A stretch of DNA of 64,000 nucleotides from Synechococcus lacustris. Lineage in GTDB: Bacteria > Cyanobacteriota > Cyanobacteriia > PCC-6307 > Cyanobiaceae. The stretch spans positions 62,001-126,000 of the forward strand of contig CAJAQB010000019.1 of assembly GCA_903943975.1 (NCBI GenBank), read 5' to 3'. Shown one piece after another: positions 25,530-35,093 of the stretch. A program made the translations under genes and the position numbers. Below the pieces are notes generated by a model. It was not told the DNA's origin. It ran no database searches and was given only the letters and a program-made list of their open reading frames with translations. Every line of letters starts with the position of its first letter. Position 1 is the stretch's first letter.

Positions 25530-28500
25530 TTGACCTTCGTCCCGCTCCATAACCACAGTGACTACAGCCTGCTCGATGGGGCTACGCAGTTGCCCCAGAT
25601 GGTGCAGCGGGCCGTAGAGCTGGGCATGCCCGCAGTGGCGCTCACCGACCACGGCGTGATGTATGGGGCGATTGAATTACTAAAACTCTGCGCCAAAGCG
25701 GGCATTAAGCCGATCATTGGCAATGAGATGTATGTGGTTAACGGCAGCATCAGTGATCCCCAGCAAAAGAAAGAACGTAGATATCACCTGGTGGTGCTGG
25801 CCAAAAATGAAATCGGCTATCGCAACCTCGTAAAACTCACCAGCATTAGCCACCTGCAGGGAATGCGGGGTCGCGGTATTTTCTCCCGGGCCTGCGTAGA
25901 TAAGCAGCTACTTAAAACCTATAGCGAGGGCTTGATTGTGGCCACCGCCTGCCTTGGCGGTGAGATTCCCCAGGCGATCCTCCAGGGGCGACCTGAAGTG
26001 GCCCGGACCGTGGCCCTTTGGTACCAGGAGGTGTTTGGTGATGATTTTTACTTGGAGATCCAAGACCATGGCTCCCCAGAGGATCGGATTGTAAATACCG
26101 GCATGGTGGCCCTGGCCGGAGAATTAGGCATTTCGCTAATTGCCACTAATGATGCGCATTACCTAAGTAGTGCAGACGTGGATGCCCATGATGCCCTGCT
26201 ATGTGTACTCACTGGTAAATTAATTACAGACGAAAAACGATTGCGCTATACGGGCACTGAATATATCAAAAGTCGCCAGGAGATGGAGCGGTTATTTGTA
26301 GATCACCTGGATCCTGCGGTTGTACAGCAGGCTTTAGATAACACCCTTAAAGTAGCCGATAAGGTGGAAAACTATGACATCCTTGGCCGCTCCCAGTTAC
26401 CTGAATTTCCGATTCCAGAGGGCCATACGGCCAGCAGTTATTTGCAGGAGGTGAGTGAAGCGGGCCTGCGTTGGCGCCTGGAATTGACCGCCGTTGAGCC
26501 AGTTGATCCCCTCTATGAAGAGCGGCTTCATTTTGAACTCAAGGTGATGGAGCAAATGGGTTTCCCCACCTACTTCCTGGTGGTGTGGGATTACATCCGT
26601 TTTGCCCGCGAACAGGGCATTCCCGTTGGCCCCGGTCGGGGCTCCGCCGCCGGTTCCCTGGTGGCCTATGCCCTGGGCATCACCAACATTGATCCGGTGC
26701 AGAACGGTTTGTTGTTCGAGCGATTCCTAAATCCAGAACGGATGTCTATGCCTGATATTGATACTGATTTCTGCATCGAACGGCGGGGGGAGGTGATCGA
26801 CTATGTGACCCGTCGCTATGGGGAGGATCGTGTGGCCCAGATCATCACCTTTAACCGGATGACCTCCAAGGCGGTACTCAAGGATGTGGCACGGGTGCTT
26901 GATATCCCCTATGGCGATGCCGATCGGCTCGCCAAGTTGATTCCTGTGGTGCGGGGTAAACCTGCCAAGCTGGCTGAAATGATCGGCGAAAACTCACCGG
27001 CCCCAGAATTTCGAGAAAAATATGAGAAGGACCCAATTGTGCGTCGCTGGGTTGACATGGCCCGAAGGATTGAAGGTACTAACAAATCCTTTGGTGTCCA
27101 TGCGGCGGGGGTGGTGATTAGTGCCCGGCCCCTTGATGAGTTGGTGCCTTTGCAGCGCAACAACGACGGCCAGGTGATCACCCAATACTTCATGGAAGAT
27201 GTGGAGGCCATGGGGCTGCTGAAGATGGATTTCCTCGGCCTCAAGAACCTCACAATGATCGATAAAACCCTTGATCTGGTGGCCCTGGAAAATGGAGAAA
27301 AGATAGATCCCGATCGCCTGCCAGCCAATGATCCAGCCACCTATGCGCTGCTGGCCCGGGGCGATCTGGAAGGTATTTTCCAGCTGGAATCCAGTGGCAT
27401 GCGTCAGATCGTGCGTGATCTGAAACCTTCTTCCCTAGAGGATATATCTTCGATCCTTGCCCTCTACCGCCCTGGACCGCTCGATGCCGGTTTGATTCCT
27501 AAGTTTATCAACCGCAAGCATGGCCGTGAAGCAATTGAGTTCGCCCATGAATTGCTAAGACCGATTCTCAAGGAAACCTACGGAATCATGGTCTACCAGG
27601 AGCAGATCATGCGCATTGCCCAGGATCTGGCTGGTTACTCCCTTGGGGAAGCAGATTTATTGCGCCGAGCCATGGGCAAGAAAAAAGTATCAGAGATGCA
27701 GAAACATCGTGACCTGTTTGTGAATGGCTCTAAGGGCCGTGGGGTGGAGGCCAATGTGGCCGATGCCCTGTTTGATCAAATGGTGTTGTTTGCAGAATAC
27801 TGCTTCAACAAGAGCCATTCCACCGCCTACGGCGCTGTTACCTATCAAACCGCTTACTTGAAAGCGCATTATCCGGTGGCCTACATGGCCGCCCTGCTCA
27901 CAGTTAATGCCGGCATCACCGACAAGGTGCAGCGCTATATCGCCAATTGCAATGCGATGGGTATAGAGGTAATGCCCCCAGATGTGAATCGATCCGGCAT
28001 TGATTTCACCCCCAAAGGCAAACGAATCCTGTTTGGACTTTCCGCCGTGCGTAACCTCGGCGAGGGGGCGATCCGGGGCTTGATTAGTTCCCGCGAGAGC
28101 GATGGCCCCTATCGCTCGTTGGCGGATCTCTGCGACCGCCTTGGGGCCAGCAGTTTGCTGAACCGTCGCGCCTTGGAATCACTAATCCACTGTGGCGCCC
28201 TCGATGCGATGGAGCCCAAGGCCAACCGCGCCCAACTAATCGCTGATCTGGACTTGTTGCTTGACTGGGCCAGTTCTAGGGCCCGGGACCGGGCCAGTGG
28301 CCAGGGCAGTTTGCTGGATCTGTTGGGGGCGGCGGCCGAAAGCGAAGGGGCCGATCCGCTGAGCACGGCGCCAAAGGCGAAGGCCGTGAACGACTATCAC
28401 CCCACAGAAAAGCTAAGGCTGGAAAAGGAACTGGTTGGTTTTTACCTATCCGACCATCCCCTTAAGCAACTGAGTGGCGATAGCAAGTTGCTCTCGCCGA

Positions 28501-29048
28501 TTGGTTTGGCCAGCCTGGAGGAACAGGCTGATAAGAGCCGCATCTCCCTGCTGGTAATGGTGCCGGAAATGCGGATGGTGACCACCCGTAAGGGCGATCG
28601 CATGGCCGTACTCCAAGTGGAAGACCTCACCGGCAGTGCCGAGGCCGTGGTATTTCCAAAAACCTATGCGCGGCTCAGTGACCACCTGATGACCGATGCC
28701 CGTTTATTGATGTGGGCCTCCGTGGATCGCCGTGATGAGCGGGTGCAGTTGATTGTTGAGGATGTGTCCTTGATTGATGAGTTGTATCTATTGCTGGTAA
28801 TGCTCAACCCCCAGCAGGCCGGTGATATCACTGTGCAACATCAACTGCGTGAATGCCTGCAGCAGCACCGGGTGGATCCTGAACTGTTGGGCCTACGGGT
28901 GCCGGTGATTGCCCAGGTGGGATCAGCCGATGACCGTTGTTATGTGCGCCTTGGCCATCAGTTTTGTGTGAACAATGGTGAAGCTGCGGCCGCCAGTCTT
29001 AGCGCCGCCCGCTTTGAGGTGCAGTTGCGCCGCTGCGCAGCCGTTTGA
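25530..29048 (+). CDS. dnaE: DNA polymerase III alpha subunit, intein-free
   Basis: Replicative polymerase, about 1172 residues. The PHP domain opens with VPLHNHSDYSLLDGA; the polymerase core has GPGRGSAAGSLVAYALGI and the catalytic MPDIDTDF; a helix-hairpin-helix region and OB fold (MAVLQVEDLTGSAEAVVFP) follow. The segment FAEYCFNKSHSTAY, where many cyanobacteria carry a split intein, is uninterrupted (junction about 27800/27801). I prefer TTG at 25530 because the conserved N-terminus starts there; GTG 25494 or 25503 would add residues encoded by the palindrome. The 3' end overlaps the convergent PAM68 gene by 50 bp. Confidence 0.95.
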   Translation: MTFVPLHNHSDYSLLDGATQLPQMVQRAVELGMPAVALTDHGVMYGAIELLKLCAKAGIKPIIGNEMYVVNGSISDPQQKKERRYHLVVLAKNEIGYRNLVKLTSISHLQGMRGRGIFSRACVDKQLLKTYSEGLIVATACLGGEIPQAILQGRPEVARTVALWYQEVFGDDFYLEIQDHGSPEDRIVNTGMVALAGELGISLIATNDAHYLSSADVDAHDALLCVLTGKLITDEKRLRYTGTEYIKSRQEMERLFVDHLDPAVVQQALDNTLKVADKVENYDILGRSQLPEFPIPEGHTASSYLQEVSEAGLRWRLELTAVEPVDPLYEERLHFELKVMEQMGFPTYFLVVWDYIRFAREQGIPVGPGRGSAAGSLVAYALGITNIDPVQNGLLFERFLNPERMSMPDIDTDFCIERRGEVIDYVTRRYGEDRVAQIITFNRMTSKAVLKDVARVLDIPYGDADRLAKLIPVVRGKPAKLAEMIGENSPAPEFREKYEKDPIVRRWVDMARRIEGTNKSFGVHAAGVVISARPLDELVPLQRNNDGQVITQYFMEDVEAMGLLKMDFLGLKNLTMIDKTLDLVALENGEKIDPDRLPANDPATYALLARGDLEGIFQLESSGMRQIVRDLKPSSLEDISSILALYRPGPLDAGLIPKFINRKHGREAIEFAHELLRPILKETYGIMVYQEQIMRIAQDLAGYSLGEADLLRRAMGKKKVSEMQKHRDLFVNGSKGRGVEANVADALFDQMVLFAEYCFNKSHSTAYGAVTYQTAYLKAHYPVAYMAALLTVNAGITDKVQRYIANCNAMGIEVMPPDVNRSGIDFTPKGKRILFGLSAVRNLGEGAIRGLISSRESDGPYRSLADLCDRLGASSLLNRRALESLIHCGALDAMEPKANRAQLIADLDLLLDWASSRARDRASGQGSLLDLLGAAAESEGADPLSTAPKAKAVNDYHPTEKLRLEKELVGFYLSDHPLKQLSGDSKLLSPIGLASLEEQADKSRISLLVMVPEMRMVTTRKGDRMAVLQVEDLTGSAEAVVFPKTYARLSDHLMTDARLLMWASVDRRDERVQLIVEDVSLIDELYLLLVMLNPQQAGDITVQHQLRECLQQHRVDPELLGLRVPVIAQVGSADDRCYVRLGHQFCVNNGEAAAASLSAARFEVQLRRCAAV

Positions 29049-29355
29049 TATTTAGGCCAATCTGTTCAAAACCCAGGAGGCTGCCGGGCTGCAGCTCCCA
29101 GCTGGAGGAAAACAGGCCATAGCTCAAGCCCACTAAGCCCAATAAAAAACAAGCACCGGAGCTAACAAGGGTTAGCGCCGGTGCAATGTCAACAATCTGT
29201 TGGGATACCAGCCAGTAGCTGCCGATAAACACTGCCATGCCCATCAAGGTGGGAATACCAGTGGCAATCGCCACCCGCCGGGCCATACGGTTTGAAACCT
29301 CAGGCGGTATTCCCCCTGGGGCAGCACTGGGCCTTGGTTTGGCTTTGGCTGCCAT
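28999..29355 (-). CDS. PAM68-family (DUF3464) photosystem II assembly protein
   Basis: 118 residues: a basic, Pro/Ala-rich N-terminus, IPPEVSNRMARRVAIATGIPT, two membrane helices (LMGMAVFIGSYWLVS and LTLVSSGACFLLGLVGLSYGLFSSSWE), and GFEQIGLNIKRLR. This is the PAM68 pattern; PAM68 assists early photosystem II assembly in thylakoids. The gene lies 6 bp downstream of rpsO on the minus strand and overlaps the dnaE 3' end by 50 bp. Confidence 0.9.
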   Translation of the reverse strand: MAAKAKPRPSAAPGGIPPEVSNRMARRVAIATGIPTLMGMAVFIGSYWLVSQQIVDIAPALTLVSSGACFLLGLVGLSYGLFSSSWELQPGSLLGFEQIGLNIKRLRSGATAPQSGRR

Positions 29356-29361
29356 AACAAC

Positions 29362-29631
29362 TCAGCCGCGGATGCCGAGCTTGGCGATCAGGGTTTGATA
29401 GCGCTCGTTGCTCTGGCTCTTGAGGTAGCTGAGCAGGCTCTTACGCCGTCCCAGCATCTTCAGCAGTCCCTGGCGGGATGAGTAGTCGTGCTTGTTGGCC
29501 TGCAGGTGGCCGGAAAGTTGAGAGATGCGCTCGCTCAACATCGCCACTTGCACCTCCACCGAACCGGTATCGGTGGCATGGGTCTGATGACTGTTGATCA
29601 GTTCCTGCTTTTTTTCTGTATTAAGCGGCAT
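29362..29631 (-). CDS. rpsO: 30S ribosomal protein S15
   Basis: An 89-residue primary 16S rRNA-binding protein. The sequence [22 protein letters not shown] followed by [25 protein letters not shown] is the S15 core. I chose ATG at 29631, giving the usual family length; the upstream in-frame codon adds nine residues outside the family. It is transcribed with the PAM68 gene downstream; ruvA lies upstream in the same direction. Confidence 0.97.
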   Translation of the reverse strand: MPLNTEKKQELINSHQTHATDTGSVEVQVAMLSERISQLSGHLQANKHDYSSRQGLLKMLGRRKSLLSYLKSQSNERYQTLIAKLGIRG

Positions 29632-29687
29632 GCGGGGGTTCGGCCCGAATCGGTGCAATCTGCCACCTTAACGCCCCGTGGGCCGAT

Positions 29688-30338
29688 CTAGGCAATTTGT
29701 CGCCCCAACCAGCTCAAGCATTCCCGCAGCCAGTCGTCGAGGCCGTCCTCCGCCAGGCAGCCCGCCAGGGCTGCTGCCCGCTGGGCTTCGCCGATTTCTA
29801 GGGGGCCATAGCCCAGGGCGCTGAGGGTTAGCTCCAGTTCCTGCTTCAGCCCCAATGGGGCGGGGGCGCCGCCATTAAGCACCAGCAACTGGGCCGTGGG
29901 GCTTGTGGGGCCGAAGCGATCGCCCAATTTGCTGCGCAGTTCCACGCTCAGCCGTTCGGCGGTGCGTTTGCCCACCCCCTGGGCGCTGCTCAAGCGGGCT
30001 AAATCGGCCTGGAGGATGGCCTCCACCAGCTCTTCAAAGCCCAGGGCCGACAGCAGGGCCAGGCCCACCTGGGGGCCCACGCCGTTCACGCTGATCAGCA
30101 GGCGAAACAGATCCCGCTCGCGCCGCTCCTCAAAGCCATAGAGCTGGGCGCTGTCTTCCCGCTGCACATGGTGGATGTGCAGGCTGATGGCGGTAGGCGC
30201 CAACTGCCCCTGCCAGCGGCCATGGAGGCTGAGCGGCACCTGCACTTCGTAGCCCACCCCAGCGCAGATCACCAGCAGGCCAGCCCTAGGGCCTTCACAC
30301 CAGCAGCTGCCCAGTTGCCCCTCCAGCCATCCGATCAT
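29688..30338 (-). CDS. ruvA: Holliday junction DNA helicase subunit RuvA
   Basis: Binds four-way junctions and loads RuvB for branch migration in recombination repair. The 216-residue protein starts MIGWLEGQL and has an OB fold domain with GVGYEVQVPL, tandem helix-hairpin-helix motifs (LISVNGVGPQVGLALLSAL and LSSAQGVGKRTAERL), and a C-terminal RuvB-contact domain (LTLSALGYGPLEIGEA). I chose ATG at 30338 on the family start. Only 21 bp separate it from the divergent lipoprotein gene. ruvB is not in the window. Confidence 0.95.
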   Translation of the reverse strand: MIGWLEGQLGSCWCEGPRAGLLVICAGVGYEVQVPLSLHGRWQGQLAPTAISLHIHHVQREDSAQLYGFEERRERDLFRLLISVNGVGPQVGLALLSALGFEELVEAILQADLARLSSAQGVGKRTAERLSVELRSKLGDRFGPTSPTAQLLVLNGGAPAPLGLKQELELTLSALGYGPLEIGEAQRAAALAGCLAEDGLDDWLRECLSWLGRQIA

Positions 30339-30359
30339 GCTGAACTCTGGTTGCCTCTC

Positions 30360-30791
30360 ATGTTGCCGGTGCTGCCAAGTCTGCGTCGCCTGGGTACCTG
30401 GATCCTGGGCTTGATCCTTGTGGTGAGCCTGGCGGCTTGCTCCAACCTGGGCCAACCGCCCCGCAAGGTGCTGCTCCAGGCCCTTGACCTGCAGGTGCAA
30501 CTCACCCAGGCCGAATTGGCCTCGGCCCTGGCCCTGCCCGCCCCCGAGGGCCACCCCAGCCTCAACCGGGTGCGCCTCGAGCAGCAGGGCAGCACCGAGG
30601 TGGAGGGGCAAAAGGCCTGGCGGCTGCAGGGCCGCTTTGACTGGCAATTGCCGGGGGATCCCCTCAAGGTGGACAGTGGCTTTGAGGTGCTGTTATTGCG
30701 CGGTGACCAGGGCCAGAGCTGGCGCCTGGTGCGGCCCCCCACGGCCGCCGCGCCCCAATGGCGTAGCTACCCCCTGGTGGCTGGGGCCTAA
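30360..30791 (+). CDS. lipoprotein of unknown function
   Basis: 143 residues. The N-terminus SLRRLGTWILGLILVVSLAAC is a lipoprotein signal, with the lipobox ending at Cys27. The mature part is soluble and resembles a small beta-rich domain (FDWQLPGDPLKVDSGFEVLL, WRLVRPP). I do not recognise a family. It runs between ruvA (divergent) and dnaG (33 bp downstream, same direction). Confidence 0.75.
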   Translation: MLPVLPSLRRLGTWILGLILVVSLAACSNLGQPPRKVLLQALDLQVQLTQAELASALALPAPEGHPSLNRVRLEQQGSTEVEGQKAWRLQGRFDWQLPGDPLKVDSGFEVLLLRGDQGQSWRLVRPPTAAAPQWRSYPLVAGA

Positions 30792-30824
30792 AGCGGGGAG
30801 AATGAAACCCCCTTCCCCCGCAGC

Positions 30825-32864
30825 GTGAGCGTTCCCCGGCTGCATCCGCGCACCATTGAGGCGGTAAAGGAACGCGCCGACATCGTTGATGTGGTGGGTG
30901 AGCACGTGGTGCTCAAAAAGAAGGGCCGTGAATTCGTGGGGCTTTGCCCATTCCACGACGACAAGTCGCCGTCGATGACGGTGTCTCCGGCCAAGCAGTT
31001 TTATTACTGCTTTTCCTGCGGCGCCGGCGGCAACAGCATCAAGTTTTTGATGGAGCTGAAGCGCGAGAGCTTCAGCGATGTGGTGTTGGAGCTGGCCCGG
31101 CGTTATTCGCTGCCGGTGGAAACCCTTGATGCCCCCCAGCAGGAACGGCTGCGGCAACAGCTCTCCCGCCGGGAACAGCTCTATCGGGTGCTGGCCCTAG
31201 CCAGTGGCTGGTTCCGCAGCAACCTGCGCCAGCTGGAGGGCGCCGCAGCCTTGGCCTATCTCAAGGAGCAGCGGGGCCTCCATGAGAGCAGCATTGAGGG
31301 CTTTGAGCTGGGCTATGCCCCCGAGGGCTGGGATGGCCTGATCAATTATTTGCAAAAGGTGGAACAGCTGCCGATCGAGCAGTTGGAGGCCGCTGGCCTG
31401 GTGGTGGCCCGTAAGGGGGGGCAGGGGTTCTATGACCGTTTCCGCCATCGGCTGATGGTGCCAATCCACGATCGCCAGGGCCGGATCATCGGTTTTGGTG
31501 GTCGCAGCCTGGACAGCACTGAACCCAAATATCTCAATTCCCCGGAAACGGAGGTGTTTGAAAAAGGGAAAAATCTGTTTGGCCTCGATAAGGCCGCTGA
31601 CCCGATCCGTCGGGCCGACTGTGCCGTGGTGGTGGAGGGTTATTTCGATGTAATTGCCCTGCACGCGGCCGGGGTGCGCCAGGCGGTGGCGGCCCTGGGT
31701 ACGGCCATGGGCAGTGCCCAGATCACCCAGCTCTGCCGTTGCTCTGAAAGCCGCCGCATCGTGTTGAATTTCGATGCCGATAACGCCGGGGTGCGGGCCG
31801 CCCAGCGCACGATTGGTGAGGTGGAACACCAGGCCCTGCAGGGGCAGCTGGAGCTGCGGGTGCTGCATCTGCCCGCCGGCAAGGACCCCGATGAATTCCT
31901 GCGCCTCCAGGGCCCAGCCGACTATCTGGCCCTGCTCGATAAGGCGCCCCTTTGGCTCGATTGGCAGATCGATCAATTGCTTGCGGGCCGGGATCTAACC
32001 AAGGCCGACCAGTTTCAGCAGGCGGTGCAGGGGCTGGTGGAGTTGCTGGGCAAATTGCCCCAGTCGGCCCTACGCAGCCACTATCTGCAGCAGGTGGCAG
32101 AACGGTTATCAGGCGGCCAGGCCCGCCTCGCCCTGCAGTTGGAGGAGGACCTGCGCCAGCAGGTGAAGGGCCAGCGCTGGCATGGGCGCTCCAGCCGCCA
32201 TGGGGAACCCGGGGAGGCGGGGGTGCGCGAACGGGCGGAAGCCCAATTGCTGCGCCTTTATCTCCACTGCCCGGAGCTGCGGGGCGAGATCCGTTTGGAG
32301 CTGCGCCAACGGGAATTGGAAGAATTCGGCCTGCCCCACCACCGCAAGCTCTGGGCCCAGTTGTCTGAGCTGGAGGAGGAAAAGCTTGGGCTGGGGCAGC
32401 TGGAACCGATCAGCCGCGGGTTAGCCCCCGGGGACGTGCTCGCTGGGCTCGACCTGCCGCGGCTGTTGAGTGATCGCCTGCTGGAGGAAGACACGGCCCT
32501 GCTGCACCGGCTCACCGCCCTGCTGGAGCCCAACGAGTTGCAGCAGTTAGCCCTGGGCAATCCCTCCCAACAGCTGCGGGGCACCACCGCCAGCCTCGAA
32601 CGCCAACGGGTGCTGCGGCGTTGTAAGCACCTGCTGGAGGCCTGGGGCACCCAGCGGCTGCAAACCCTGGAGAACTGCATTGCCCAGCTGCTGGAGGCGG
32701 ATCGCTCTGCCCCTGGCGACAGCAGCGATGGCGAAACCCGGATTGAGGCCCTATTCCAGGAACTTAATGCCGATGCCCTGCGGTTTCAGGAGTTGTATTA
32801 CCTCGAACGTAAATACCTGCAGGCCCTAGATGAACGCCGCTGCCATCAGGTGGCAGTGGTTTAG
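30825..32864 (+). CDS. dnaG: DNA primase
   Basis: Synthesises RNA primers for replication. The 679-residue protein has the N-terminal zinc finger (CPFHDDKSPSM...FYYCFSCGAGGNS), the RNA polymerase basic motif region around FYDRFRHRLMVPIHD, and the TOPRIM domain with VVVEGYFDVIALHAAG and LNFDADNAGVRAA. The C-terminal part matches the helicase-interacting domain in position. GTG at 30825 starts the family-typical VPRLHPRTIEAVKERADIVDVVG. Confidence 0.96.
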   Translation: MSVPRLHPRTIEAVKERADIVDVVGEHVVLKKKGREFVGLCPFHDDKSPSMTVSPAKQFYYCFSCGAGGNSIKFLMELKRESFSDVVLELARRYSLPVETLDAPQQERLRQQLSRREQLYRVLALASGWFRSNLRQLEGAAALAYLKEQRGLHESSIEGFELGYAPEGWDGLINYLQKVEQLPIEQLEAAGLVVARKGGQGFYDRFRHRLMVPIHDRQGRIIGFGGRSLDSTEPKYLNSPETEVFEKGKNLFGLDKAADPIRRADCAVVVEGYFDVIALHAAGVRQAVAALGTAMGSAQITQLCRCSESRRIVLNFDADNAGVRAAQRTIGEVEHQALQGQLELRVLHLPAGKDPDEFLRLQGPADYLALLDKAPLWLDWQIDQLLAGRDLTKADQFQQAVQGLVELLGKLPQSALRSHYLQQVAERLSGGQARLALQLEEDLRQQVKGQRWHGRSSRHGEPGEAGVRERAEAQLLRLYLHCPELRGEIRLELRQRELEEFGLPHHRKLWAQLSELEEEKLGLGQLEPISRGLAPGDVLAGLDLPRLLSDRLLEEDTALLHRLTALLEPNELQQLALGNPSQQLRGTTASLERQRVLRRCKHLLEAWGTQRLQTLENCIAQLLEADRSAPGDSSDGETRIEALFQELNADALRFQELYYLERKYLQALDERRCHQVAVV

Positions 32865-32902
32865 ATCAGTATTCAGTGGTGTAGACCAATGCTAATGCTA
32901 AT

Positions 32903-32916
32903 AAAGCTATTGCTTT
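32903..32916. terminator. possible weak bidirectional terminator
   Basis: AAAGC-TATT-GCTTT is a 5-bp stem in an AT-rich spacer between the convergent dnaG and 32938 genes, preceded by repeated AATGCTA. The stem is weak and the T-run short, so this is tentative. Confidence 0.3.
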
Positions 32917-32937
32917 GATCTAGAATCCTCCCAGGCT

Positions 32938-33330
32938 TCAATCGTCCTCTTCAAGCAGTAATTGCTGAAAGGCGGTGTATAGCTCGCTGTCTGGATTGAG
33001 CTTGTTCGCTGGTTGCTGCTGCTGTTTCTTTTGTAATTGTTGCAACTTTGCTTTTGCAGGCTCAGCGGCGGCGGCGGCGGCCTTTGGAGCTGCCGCTGGC
33101 TTTGCCTTTGCTTCCATTTCCCGCAGGCGGGCCAGCAGGTGATCGGGCACCTTGCCATCGGGGCTCACCTTGACCAGTTGCCGAAACAACTCCTCGGGGT
33201 TTTCTTCGGTTTCAACGCGATGCAGCGCAGCAGGTTGTTTTGCCGGCTTCGCCTTAGGGGTGGGTAGGGGCTGGGGCAACTGGCGTCCCAGTTCTTGCAG
33301 GCGCTCGAGGCTGCGGGAATCAAAGGCCAT
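32938..33330 (-). CDS. Gln/Ala-rich protein of unknown function
   Basis: 130 residues. The N-terminal FDSRSLERLQELGRQLPQPLP and the central ENPEELFRQLVKVSPDGKVPDHLLARLREME look structured; between and after them are low-complexity stretches of Ala, Lys, Pro and Gln (KAAAAAAEPAKAK, KKQQQQPAN) that are probably coiled or disordered. No domain is recognised. It lies 4 bp downstream of the pentapeptide gene on the same strand. Confidence 0.7.
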   Translation of the reverse strand: MAFDSRSLERLQELGRQLPQPLPTPKAKPAKQPAALHRVETEENPEELFRQLVKVSPDGKVPDHLLARLREMEAKAKPAAAPKAAAAAAEPAKAKLQQLQKKQQQQPANKLNPDSELYTAFQQLLLEEDD

Positions 33331-33334
33331 TGGG

Positions 33335-33826
33335 TTAAGCGCAGTTGAGGCTGTCGTGGGTAAGGCGACCGGTCACTGGATTGCTGCCACTGGCCCGGGC
33401 GCAGAGGTCGCGGAGCACATCAGCCCGCAGGGGCACGTTTGTGAAATCAGCGCCGCTGATGGTCACGTTGCTGAAATGCGTATTGAAGGCAAAGGCATCT
33501 TCCAGCACGGCATCGCTGAGGTTGGTGCCCTCCAACACAGCTGAATCCAGGGTGGCGCCCCGCAGGTTGGCGCCGCTGAAGTCAGCGTCCTGCAATTTGG
33601 CGCCAAACAGGCTGGCCCCCTCGAGGTTGGCCCCCCGGAAATCGGCTTCGCGCAGGTTGGTGAGGCTAAAGGTGGTTGCCCGCAGATCGGCCCCATGGAA
33701 ATCAGCGCCGATCAACACCTGCTTGGCGTAGTCCATGGCTGCCCCGGCGGGGCTAACGGGGCCTAGGGGGCCCCAGAGGCCAAGCGCCCCTAGGCAGCAC
33801 AGCAATATCCCCAGGAACCTTGCCAT
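33335..33826 (-). CDS. exported pentapeptide-repeat protein
   Basis: 163 residues. A signal peptide (RFLGILLCCLGALGLWG, with AGAA near the cleavage site) is followed by about twelve A(D/N)LxX units such as GADFHGADLR, ANLEGASLFGAKLQDADFSGANLRGATL, forming a right-handed beta-helix. Similar proteins lie in the thylakoid lumen; that location is inference. The role is unknown. Two cysteines in the C-terminal tail could form a disulfide. Confidence 0.85.
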   Translation of the reverse strand: MARFLGILLCCLGALGLWGPLGPVSPAGAAMDYAKQVLIGADFHGADLRATTFSLTNLREADFRGANLEGASLFGAKLQDADFSGANLRGATLDSAVLEGTNLSDAVLEDAFAFNTHFSNVTISGADFTNVPLRADVLRDLCARASGSNPVTGRLTHDSLNCA

Positions 33827-33876
33827 CGCAACTTCTCCTATAGGGGAACCCTAGGGGGATCCTCAGCCCCCTGACC

Positions 33877-34245
33877 ATGGCTTCCCAGCCCAGCAGCAGC
33901 ACCAAAGGCTTCTGGGCCGAGCGGCGAGCCCTCATTGCCCTAGAGCGCCATGGCTGGCGGCTACTGGCCCAGCAATGGCGCTGTCGTTGGGGGGAAATTG
34001 ACTTGCTGCTGGCCAAGCCAGAGCGGCTGTTGCTGGTGGAGGTGAAGGGCCGCAGCAGATGTGGCCCCGATGGTTGGGGGGTGGCCGCCTGTGATGGCCG
34101 CAAGCGCCTGCGGATTCGCCGTGGCTTTGGCTGCTGGTTGCTGGAGAATCCCCAGTGGCAGGGGGCCTCGGTGCAGATGGTGCTGGCCCTGGTGCCATTG
34201 CCACCCCTGCGGGCCAGGGTGCGCTGGCTAACGCTGGAGGGTTGA
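33877..34245 (+). CDS. YraN/UPF0102 family nuclease-like protein
   Basis: 122 residues of the restriction-endonuclease-like fold family. GFWAERRALIALERHGWRLLAQQWRCRWGEIDLLL and LLLVEVKGRS show the E-x(n)-D-x(n)-E-x-K pattern (GEIDLL and VEVK). The cellular role of UPF0102 is not settled. It precedes rsmA by 44 bp and follows the divergent pentapeptide gene by 50 bp. Confidence 0.9.
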   Translation: MASQPSSSTKGFWAERRALIALERHGWRLLAQQWRCRWGEIDLLLAKPERLLLVEVKGRSRCGPDGWGVAACDGRKRLRIRRGFGCWLLENPQWQGASVQMVLALVPLPPLRARVRWLTLEG

Positions 34246-34289
34246 GGCCCCCGCCCTCCAGCCCAGAGCCCCCCTGGCACAGTTAGGCG

Positions 34290-35093
34290 ATGGGTTTTTC
34301 TGGCCACACCGCTCGTAAACGTTTTGGGCAGCACTGGCTCAAGGACGCCAGTGTGCTGGATCGGATCGCAGCGGCTGCTGAACTCGAGCCTGGAGACACG
34401 CTGCTGGAAATCGGTCCTGGGCGGGGGGCGCTCACCGAACGCTTGCTGAAAAGCCCCATTGAGCAACTCCATGCAGTGGAACTAGACCGCGACCTGGTGC
34501 AGGGCCTGCGCCAACAGTTCGGCCACGACCAACGCTTCCTGCTGCTGGAGGGGGACGCCCTGGCCATACCCCTACCGCCGGCTCGCAAGGTGGTAGCAAA
34601 TATCCCCTACAACATCACTGGCCCTTTGCTGGAGCGGCTGCTGGGCCGCCTAGATCGCCCCAGCAACCATCGCTATGAGCGTCTGGTTTTGCTGCTGCAG
34701 AAGGAGGTGGCCGACCGCATCACCGCCCCTGCGGGCCACAGCAGTTTCAGTGGCCTCAGTGTGCGACTGCAGCTCCAAGCTGAGTGCGAATCAATCTGCA
34801 GCGTGCCGCCCCGCTGTTTTCAGCCGCCCCCCAAGGTGATGTCTGAGGTGATCTGTTTGCGGCCCCGGGCGGAAAGCCTTGAGCCTGAATTAGCCAAAAA
34901 GCTGGAAAGCTTGCTCAAGCGTTGCTTTGGTGCCCGCCGCAAGATGTTGCGCAACACCCTGGCCGGTTTGCTGGCCCCAGAGGCCCTGGAAGCCTGGGCC
35001 AGCGGCGCCGGGGTGCGCCTTGAGCAACGGCCCCAGGAGTTGGCGCCGGAACGCTGGCTAGCTTTGGCGGCTGGATTGCCGCCGTCCCCTTGA
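34290..35093 (+). CDS. rsmA: 16S rRNA A1518/A1519 dimethyltransferase
   Basis: Dimethylates two adenosines in helix 45 of 16S rRNA late in 30S assembly. The 267-residue protein shows [19 protein letters not shown], the SAM motif [15 protein letters not shown], and the catalytic [22 protein letters not shown] is the conserved later segment. The stop overlaps the TTG of ispE (TTGA), implying coupled translation. Confidence 0.97.
   Translation: MGFSGHTARKRFGQHWLKDASVLDRIAAAAELEPGDTLLEIGPGRGALTERLLKSPIEQLHAVELDRDLVQGLRQQFGHDQRFLLLEGDALAIPLPPARKVVANIPYNITGPLLERLLGRLDRPSNHRYERLVLLLQKEVADRITAPAGHSSFSGLSVRLQLQAECESICSVPPRCFQPPPKVMSEVICLRPRAESLEPELAKKLESLLKRCFGARRKMLRNTLAGLLAPEALEAWASGAGVRLEQRPQELAPERWLALAAGLPPSP

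Noticed and set aside
31197-31976. 259-residue open frame antisense to dnaG
   Set aside because: It lies fully inside dnaG, is low complexity and lacks a ribosome-binding site; the primase frame is certain.
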